Assembly (NCBI RefSeq): GCF_000022025.1
Contig: NC_011886.1
Location: forward strand, 3,079,209 to 3,143,208
Origin: Pseudarthrobacter chlorophenolicus A6
Lineage (GTDB): Bacteria > Actinomycetota > Actinomycetes > Actinomycetales > Micrococcaceae
DNA: 64,000 nucleotides
Direction of reading: 5' to 3'
A model generated the notes under the pieces. It was not told the DNA's origin. It worked only from the letters and a program-made list of their open reading frames with translations, and did not search any database. Both the position numbers and the translations under genes were made by a program. Shown here piece after piece: positions 58,951 through 64,000 of the stretch; positions within the stretch are counted from its first letter, which is position 1; every line of letters starts with the position of its first letter.

Positions 58951-60417
58951 TTAGACCTGTGCTGCGACGCCGTCGCGGGAAATGGCAACCATGTCCTCGC
59001 GCGGCACCACCTTGATGCGCTCCCGCTTGACCTCAACACCGTGCGATCCGCCGGCCTCGGTGGCTGCGGCACCGAGGGCGAGCTCGTGGGCGTCCAGGGC
59101 CAGCCAGCCTTCCCAGCTGGTGAACTTCACGCCGCGGGCGTCCAGGAGTTCGACGACGGCGTCCTCAGCAGGTGCCGCGGCTACGGGCAGGTTTTCGCGG
59201 TCTTCGAGGAGGTAGGTCACGGTCTCCAGGGCGTCGCCCTTGGTGTGGCCGATCAGGCCCACAGGTCCGCGCTTGATCCAGCCGGTGGCGTAGATGCCCG
59301 GCACGTGGTTGCCGTCGGCATCCAGGACGCGTCCGCCGTCGTTCGTCACAACGCCCTTCTTGTGGTCGAACTCCACGTCCGGCAGCGCCGAACCGAAGTA
59401 GCCGATGGCGCGGTACACGGCCTGGACCGGGTAGTCCACGAACTCGCCGGTGCCGCGGGCGTTGCCCGTGCCGTCCAGTTCGGTGCGCTCGAACTTGATG
59501 CCGGCCACCTTGCCGGGGGCATCGGCGTCGTCGTAGATCTCCACCGGGCTGTGCAGGAAGTGCAGGTGCAGGCGGCGGGAAGCCTTGAGCTCGGAGACGT
59601 CCTCAGGCTGCTCGGCGATCCAGTTGGTGAGCGTACCCACCATGGTCTTCGTCTGGTTGTTCGTCTGGATCTGGCGGTCCGATTCCTCGTCGAACTCGAA
59701 GTCCTCCGGGTACAGGATGATGTCCACGTCCTTGGAGTGGGACAGCTCGCGGAGTTCCAGCGGGGTGAACTTCACCTGGGCGGGGCCGCGGCGGCCGAAC
59801 ACGTGTACGTCGGTGACCGGAGAGTTCTTCAGGCCGGCGTAAACGTTGTCCGGGATCTCGGAAACCAGCAGGTCGTCGGCGTGCTTGGACAGGACGCGGG
59901 CCACGTCCAGGGCCACGTTGCCGTTGCCGAGCACGGCGATTTCCTTGGCCTCCAGCGGCCATTCACGGGAGACATCCGGGTGGCCGTCGTACCAGGACAC
60001 GAAGTCCGCGCCGCCGTAGGAGCCGTCCAGTTCGATGCCGGGGATGTTCAGGTCGGCATCCTTGATGGCGCCGGTGGCGAAGATGACGGCGTCGTAGTGG
60101 GTGCGGAGGTCCTCGATGGTGAGGTCCGTGCCGTAGTCCACGTTGCCGAAGAACCGGATGTCACCGCGGTCCAGCACCTTGTGCAGGGCGTTGACGATGC
60201 CCTTGATGCGGGGGTGGTCCGGGGCCACGCCGTAGCGGATCAGGCCGTAGGGAGCCGGGTAGCGGTCAAAAAGGTCGATGCTCACGGTCAGCTCGCCGCT
60301 CTTGACGGCCTCGCTCTTGGTGAGGATATCTGCGGCGTAGACGCCGGCCGGGCCGGAACCCACGACGGCGACGCGCAGCGGACGCTCGGCAGAGCCTACG
60401 GTGGTGCTAGATGACAC
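58951..60417 (-). CDS. fprA: Ferredoxin-NADP reductase, FprA type (copy 2)
   Basis: A 488-residue FAD/NADPH ferredoxin reductase very similar along its whole length to the copy at 33618-35060. It shares the VAVVGSGPAGVYAADILTKS opening, PAPYGLIRYGVAPDHPRIKG and the ATGWIKRGPVGLIGHTKGDA region. GTG 60417 with AAGGAA seven bases upstream is the preferred start. The ATG at 60441 lies inside a hairpin arm and has a Lys/Arg-rich leader. The gene follows siroheme synthase, so this copy probably supplies reduced ferredoxin to a siroheme-dependent sulfite or nitrite reductase, which is not in the window. Confidence 0.92.
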   Translation of the reverse strand: MSSSTTVGSAERPLRVAVVGSGPAGVYAADILTKSEAVKSGELTVSIDLFDRYPAPYGLIRYGVAPDHPRIKGIVNALHKVLDRGDIRFFGNVDYGTDLTIEDLRTHYDAVIFATGAIKDADLNIPGIELDGSYGGADFVSWYDGHPDVSREWPLEAKEIAVLGNGNVALDVARVLSKHADDLLVSEIPDNVYAGLKNSPVTDVHVFGRRGPAQVKFTPLELRELSHSKDVDIILYPEDFEFDEESDRQIQTNNQTKTMVGTLTNWIAEQPEDVSELKASRRLHLHFLHSPVEIYDDADAPGKVAGIKFERTELDGTGNARGTGEFVDYPVQAVYRAIGYFGSALPDVEFDHKKGVVTNDGGRVLDADGNHVPGIYATGWIKRGPVGLIGHTKGDALETVTYLLEDRENLPVAAAPAEDAVVELLDARGVKFTSWEGWLALDAHELALGAAATEAGGSHGVEVKRERIKVVPREDMVAISRDGVAAQV

Positions 60418-60438
60418 GGCTGTGTTCCTTTTCTTCTG

Positions 60439-60500
60439 CATCGATTGCTGAGTACTTGTCGTTTAGAACGCTCATAACGACAAGTACGGAGCAATCGATG
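60439..60500. repeat. Long inverted repeat between cysG and fprA
   Basis: CATCGATTGCT plus GTACTTGTCGTT on the left (60439-60449 and 60452-60463) pair exactly with 60490-60500 and 60476-60487, with a 2-nt mismatch between the two stem blocks and a 12-nt loop. It fills the 87-bp gap between the cysG stop and the fprA GTG and may terminate or attenuate transcription from cysG. Confidence 0.8.
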
Positions 60501-60504
60501 GGTT

Positions 60505-61767
60505 TCAGGTGGTGACGACGGTCTTGCGGGGCTGGTTGGGGCTGGTGGTGCTGTAGTCAGCGGTTTTGAAGTGCGACGGCGCGAACGGGCTCACGCGCAC
60601 CACGTCACCAATGACAATCACTGCGGGATTCGCGACGCCGGCGGCTTCGGCCTGGTCCGCAATGGAACCGAGCGTTCCGATGGTGACACGCTGGTCCGGC
60701 AAGTAGCCGTTTTCCACGATACCAACAGGGGTCCCGGCGGGCAGTCCGGCTTCGCCGAGCGCTGACGCGGATTCCCGCAGCTGGCCGACTCCCATGAGCA
60801 GGACGATCGTGTGGTCTGCGCGGGCCGGGACCTCGGAGAGTTCCTCGTGGCCAGTGACCACGCTGAAGCCCTTGGCGAGGCCGCGGTGCGTGACGGGAAT
60901 ACCTGCGGCGGCGGGTACCGAGATGGCAGACGTGACGCCGGAAACCACCTCAACCTCGACGCCGTGCCGGCGGCAGTGTTCTGCTTCTTCGCCGCCGCGG
61001 CCCAGGACGTACGGGTCGCCGCCCTTGAGCCGGACCACCCGGTGGCCCTTCAGGGCTTCTTCGACGAGGATGCGGTTGATGTCTGCCTGCGGAACGGGGT
61101 GGTGGCCGGGGGTCTTGCCGACCTCGATGACGCGGACGTCCGGGGCGAGTTCGCTGAGAAGTCCGCGCGGTCCCAGGCGGTCCGCCACCACGACGTCGGC
61201 CTGGCCCAGGAGCCGGCGGCCGCGGACGGTGATGAGCCCGGTATCGCCGGGGCCCCCGCCCACGAGGGCAACGGAGCCGCGGTGGGCGCGGCGGCGGCGC
61301 AGCGGAAGGTCCCCGGTTTCGAGGGCGGTGGCGACGGCGTCGCGGACGGCCATGGCGCGGCGCGGGTCTCCCCCGGCGTTCACGGCGATCTTGACGTCAT
61401 CAACCACGGCGACGGCGGGCGTCCAGGCGGCGGATGCTTCATGGTCGGAGGCGTTGACGCACCAGACGCGCTGCGCCTCGGCGTCGGCGGACACCTGGGC
61501 GTCCACCTCCGAAGCGCCGGTGGCCGTCTGGATGAACCAGGCGCCGTCCACGTCGCTGGAGCGGTAGGGCCGCGCTTCCCAGGTGACCAGGCCGGCGTCG
61601 GCCATCTCCTGCAGCGCGGGCGAGGCAACCGGGGCCACGACGGTGACCAGGGCACCGGCGTCGAGCAGCCCCTTGGCGCGGCGGGTGGCCACGGGTCCGC
61701 CGCCCACCACCAGCACGGGGCGGCCGAGCAGCCGCAGCGCCGTGGGGTAAATATCCTGAATTGCCAT
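60505..61767 (-). CDS. cysG: Siroheme synthase: precorrin-2 dehydrogenase fused to uroporphyrinogen-III methyltransferase
   Basis: A 420-residue two-domain enzyme for siroheme. Residues 1-155 are the NAD-dependent dehydrogenase/ferrochelatase half (LVVGGGPVATRRAKGLLDAG, VWCVNASDHEASAAWTPAVA). Residues about 160-400 are the SAM-dependent uroporphyrinogen methyltransferase (VALVGGGPGDTGLITVRGRR, VVADRLGP, VRLKGGDPYVLGRGGEEAEH, GIPVTHRGLAKGFSVVTGHE). The ATG has no strong Shine-Dalgarno. With an FprA reductase downstream and a sulfonate-type ABC transporter upstream, the locus points to assimilation of sulfur via sulfite reductase. Confidence 0.92.
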   Translation of the reverse strand: MAIQDIYPTALRLLGRPVLVVGGGPVATRRAKGLLDAGALVTVVAPVASPALQEMADAGLVTWEARPYRSSDVDGAWFIQTATGASEVDAQVSADAEAQRVWCVNASDHEASAAWTPAVAVVDDVKIAVNAGGDPRRAMAVRDAVATALETGDLPLRRRRAHRGSVALVGGGPGDTGLITVRGRRLLGQADVVVADRLGPRGLLSELAPDVRVIEVGKTPGHHPVPQADINRILVEEALKGHRVVRLKGGDPYVLGRGGEEAEHCRRHGVEVEVVSGVTSAISVPAAAGIPVTHRGLAKGFSVVTGHEELSEVPARADHTIVLLMGVGQLRESASALGEAGLPAGTPVGIVENGYLPDQRVTIGTLGSIADQAEAAGVANPAVIVIGDVVRVSPFAPSHFKTADYSTTSPNQPRKTVVTT

Positions 61768-61841
61768 GGATCAACGGTAGGGCTGCGTCACAATGGCCCA
61801 CAAAGGCTCAGCAACACCAGTTCACGTAAGGTAACGCTGCG

Positions 61842-62342
61842 TCACATACGGTGAGTGCCGCCGTCGGGCCTGCTGCCGTCCTGCCCCTCGCCGTCCTGCC
61901 CCTCGCGCGCGAGGAAGCGGCCGCGGTCAATGATGAGCCGCTCCAGATAGCGCCGAAGGACGAAGCGTTCGACGGCGCGGCCCAAGACTCCCAGCGGGGC
62001 ACTGAACTCCACCCGGTCCGTCATGATGCTGCCGGTGGCCTTGGCTTCGAAGCCGTGGACGTGCCGGAAGGCCTTGAACGGGCCCTTCACCTGTACGTCC
62101 GTGAAGCTGTGGGGAAAGTCCAGGTGGGTGACCCGGCTGGTCATGGTGAGGGGGACGCCGAAGTGCCGTGCGCGCCAGGTAACCTCCCCGCCTTCGCCGA
62201 TCAGCCCCTGGGTGACTCCGCCCACCGCCCGCTCCCCTGAGGTCCGCTGGGAATCCACGTGCAGGTCGATGCTGCGCGCCCTGTCGAACAGCTGCTCCAC
62301 TGGCAGCGGGGACTCGGTGCGGCACACGAAGCTGGTGGTCAT
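61842..62342 (-). CDS. SRPBCC-fold (polyketide cyclase/START-like) protein
   Basis: A 166-residue protein whose core (about 1-140) looks like the SRPBCC fold: SFVCRTESPLPVEQLFDRAR starts it, and RHFGVPLTMTSRVTHLDFPH, GPFKAFRHVHGFEA and DRVEFSAPLGVLGRAVERFV follow. The C-terminal ~20 residues are a hydrophilic Gly/Asp/Gln tail. It probably binds a hydrophobic ligand; the specific activity is unknown. It lies 74 bp upstream of cysG on the same strand. Confidence 0.82.
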   Translation of the reverse strand: MTTSFVCRTESPLPVEQLFDRARSIDLHVDSQRTSGERAVGGVTQGLIGEGGEVTWRARHFGVPLTMTSRVTHLDFPHSFTDVQVKGPFKAFRHVHGFEAKATGSIMTDRVEFSAPLGVLGRAVERFVLRRYLERLIIDRGRFLAREGQDGEGQDGSRPDGGTHRM

Positions 62343-62498
62343 GGCGCCAGTCTGCCATTCTTCCCGCAGGCAAGTCCGGCCAGCTGCGACCCAAATGCGT
62401 CACTTTTGAGCTTCGCAGCAGAGTCCGGCCGCACGTTTCCGGGGTTGCGGGAAACGGGGCGCCGCGAAAGTCACGCAATTGGGCCAGGAGCCAGCAGA

Positions 62499-62526
62499 GC
62501 CCGACGGCGGGAAGTCGCCGTCGGGC
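62499..62526 (-). terminator. Terminator of the ABC transporter operon
   Basis: GCCCGACGGCG (62499-62509) pairs perfectly with CGCCGTCGGGC (62516-62526) with a 6-nt loop. It lies 45 bp beyond the permease stop. No U tract is present, as is common in GC-rich actinobacteria. Confidence 0.65.
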
Positions 62527-62571
62527 CCTGAAAGTCGCACCAGGTGCGGGGCGTTTGGTGCCGGGGTGGGG

Positions 62572-63534
62572 TCAGCGGGTGCTGCCGGCCAGCAGGCCGC
62601 GGCGGCGCAGGAGGCGCTTCTCGATGGGCGCGAAGACCAGCAGCTCGATCAGGATGCCGACGCCCAGGATCAGCAGGATCGCGGACATCACGACCGTCAT
62701 GTCGGACAGCGCACGGCCCTGGTCCAGCAGCGAGCCGAGGCCGAATCCGATGGTGCCGCCCACGGCGATGATTTCCGCGGCCATGAGGGAGCGCCAGGAG
62801 AAGGCCCAGCCCTGCTTGAGGCCGCCCAGGTAGCCGGGCAGCGCGGCCGGCAGGACCACCTGAAGGGCCATCTGAAGCCGGTTGGCGCCGAGGACGGTTC
62901 CCACCCGGCGGAACTGCGGCGGGATTTGGTCCACACCGGAGATCAGCCCGTTGATGATCGAGGGGATGGCACCCATGAACACCACGAAGTAGACGGTGGC
63001 GTCGGTGAGGCCGAACCAGATAATGGCCGCGGGAACCCAGGCCACGGAGGGCAGCACCTGCAGGCCGGAAATCAGCGGCCCGAAGGCCCGGCGCAGCGGC
63101 GCAACCTGGGCCAGCAGCAGCCCCACCGGAGTGGCAATAGCCACTGAGATCAGGAAGCCCACCAGCCCGCGCTGCAGCGAGGTCCACATGGCTTCCTGCA
63201 GCTTGCCTTCGCCCCAGAGAACGCCCATCTGGCCCACCACGTCGAGGGGGCCGGGGACCAGGTCGCGGCGCTTGACGCCCAGGGACACGTAGAACTGCCA
63301 CACGAGCACCAGGACCAGCAGCGCGGCCACGGGCAGGAGGATGCGGCTCCAGTCGATGCGGTGCTTGCGCTCGGCATCCGACTGCAGTGAATCTAGCCCC
63401 GACTCAAGCTCCCGCAGGTCCTCCTTGCCGGTGGACGTCCGCGTCAAAGCGGCATGCACGTGGGCTGTGTTTTTGGTTTCGACTGGCTCAACCACCGGAT
63501 CGGTCTCGGCAAGGGGTGTGGTGTTACTTGGCAT
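62572..63534 (-). CDS. ssuC: ABC transporter permease, sulfonate/taurine/nitrate type
   Basis: A 320-residue inner-membrane permease with a ~70-residue hydrophilic N-terminus. TM1 is at about 70-90 (ILLPVAALLVLVLVWQFYVS), and the permease domain contains the EAA-type loop VLPAALPGYLGGLKQGWAFS. Helices such as LISVAIATPVGLLLAQVAPL fit the SsuC/TauC/NrtB family. Residues about 13-21 (PVVEPVETK) are encoded by a copy of the genome's REP-like element. The start overlaps the ATPase gene by 11 bp. The nearby siroheme synthase favours a sulfonate substrate, but nitrate is not excluded. Confidence 0.85.
   Translation of the reverse strand: MPSNTTPLAETDPVVEPVETKNTAHVHAALTRTSTGKEDLRELESGLDSLQSDAERKHRIDWSRILLPVAALLVLVLVWQFYVSLGVKRRDLVPGPLDVVGQMGVLWGEGKLQEAMWTSLQRGLVGFLISVAIATPVGLLLAQVAPLRRAFGPLISGLQVLPSVAWVPAAIIWFGLTDATVYFVVFMGAIPSIINGLISGVDQIPPQFRRVGTVLGANRLQMALQVVLPAALPGYLGGLKQGWAFSWRSLMAAEIIAVGGTIGFGLGSLLDQGRALSDMTVVMSAILLILGVGILIELLVFAPIEKRLLRRRGLLAGSTR
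63475..63498. repeat. REP-like arm inside the permease coding sequence
   Basis: GGTTTCGACTGGCTCAACCA and the next four bases match one arm of the hairpins at 6919-6964 and 32045-32089. It is in frame and encodes VVEPVETK in the non-conserved N-terminus of the permease, so it is tolerated as a peptide insertion. Confidence 0.8.
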
Positions 63535-64000
63535 GGCGGCGAATCTCCTCACGCAGCCGGGCGGTGATGACCCCGGTGAGCTGGCCGGCGAGCCCGGCGT
63601 CGGTTCGGTGTTCCTCGGTGACATCCCATTCCTGGACCACGCGGCCGGGGCGGGAGGAGAGCAGCAGGACGCGCTGTCCCAGCCGAACGGCCTCGCGGAC
63701 GTTGTGGGTGACGAAGACGATGGTGCGTCCGGTTTCCTTCCAGATGCGTTCCAGTTCGTCGTGCAGCAGGTCGCGGGTAATGGCGTCCAGGGCGGCGAAC
63801 GGCTCGTCCATGAGCAGCAGCTGCCGGTCCTGGGCAAGTGAACGGGCCAGCGAGACACGCTGGCGCATGCCGCCGGACAGCTCGTGCGGGCGCTTGTCCC
63901 CTGCGGCACCCAGGTGGACCAGTTCCAGGAGTTCCTGTGCCTTGGTGCGCCGGTCGGCTTTGCCCACGCCGCGCAGTTTCAGGGCCAGCTCAATGTTCTC
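63524..64000 (-). CDS. ssuB: ABC transporter ATP-binding protein, sulfonate/nitrate type (partial)
   Basis: The C-terminal 158 residues of an ATPase; the start and Walker A lie beyond the window edge, since the frame continues to base 64000 (ENIELALKLRGVGKADRR). Visible are the signature LSGGMRQRVSLARSLAQDRQ, Walker B LLLMDEPFAALDAITRD and the switch His in VFVTHNVREAVRLGQRV. The C-terminus has VVQEWDVTEEHRTDAG, as in SsuB/TauB/NrtD proteins. An internal GTG at 63967 could be mistaken for a start, but the signature-only fragment it gives would be non-functional. It overlaps the permease gene by 11 bp. Confidence 0.88.
   Translation of the reverse strand, partial: ENIELALKLRGVGKADRRTKAQELLELVHLGAAGDKRPHELSGGMRQRVSLARSLAQDRQLLLMDEPFAALDAITRDLLHDELERIWKETGRTIVFVTHNVREAVRLGQRVLLLSSRPGRVVQEWDVTEEHRTDAGLAGQLTGVITARLREEIRRHAK

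Noticed and set aside
61842-62342. Ribosome-associated toxin (RatA-like) assignment for the SRPBCC protein
   Set aside because: The fold is shared by many unrelated functions and no antitoxin partner is adjacent.

Overview
The window is high-GC actinobacterial chromosome, most like Arthrobacter or Pseudarthrobacter (Micrococcaceae). The evidence is strong G/C bias at third codon positions with long antisense shadow ORFs, frequent GTG starts, ATGA overlaps, two mycobacterial-type FprA ferredoxin reductases, CYTH/CHAD and HtpX genes, and the extragenic repeat GGTTGAGCCTG(T/C)CGAAA. I see no prophage, insertion sequence, CRISPR array or rRNA. The only RNA gene found is tRNA-Tyr at 20209-20290. 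The genus is an inference from gene content.

Layout. 1-2816: tail of an unidentified gene, amino-acid permease and glutaryl-CoA-dehydrogenase-like enzyme, coupled by ATGA overlaps. 2958-5686 (minus): HxlR regulator, MFS transporter and SDR. 5739-8355: reverse transsulfuration pair (cystathionine beta-synthase and a cystathionine gamma-synthase/lyase) separated by a perfect 46-bp palindrome. 8415-18127: housekeeping mixture (SLC13-like transporter, VOC protein, AlkA-type glycosylase, acyl-CoA synthetase, monooxygenase-fold protein, thioredoxin, ABC exporter, thioesterase, potassium channel). 18128-22315: LysM protein with a sortase-like C-terminus, CBS-pair protein, tRNA-Tyr, YajQ, HtpX. 23724-25710: furA-katA with an operator. 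25871-28761: DUF2461 protein, TetR regulator, APC permease. 28953-33506: alcohol/aldehyde oxidation operon (DUF779 protein, AdhP, ALDH) with a GAF-domain activator and a repeat-rich spacer. 33618-37288: first fprA, type IB topoisomerase, RarD.

The most distinctive region is the minus-strand operon 44524-37299: a small one-pass membrane protein, a processive GT2 synthase, two polysaccharide deacetylases (one with duplicated C-terminal modules) and a GH10-like lipoprotein. This set resembles a synthase-dependent secreted and deacetylated polysaccharide system, analogous in parts to Pga/Ica but with different components. It is preceded by about 460 bp of non-coding DNA rich in inverted repeats.

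45032-49449 is a GABA/putrescine catabolic pair with a divergent PucR regulator. 49485-50681 is an XRE regulator divergent from a methionine aminopeptidase across a 16-bp-armed operator. 50757-58877 holds CYTH/CHAD, an MFS plus GntR pair, AI-2E, small membrane and unknown proteins, and an ORF that fuses an unknown domain to an SRPBCC domain. 58951-64000 (minus) is sulfur-related: second fprA, siroheme synthase, an SRPBCC protein and a sulfonate/taurine-type ABC transporter cut by the window edge.
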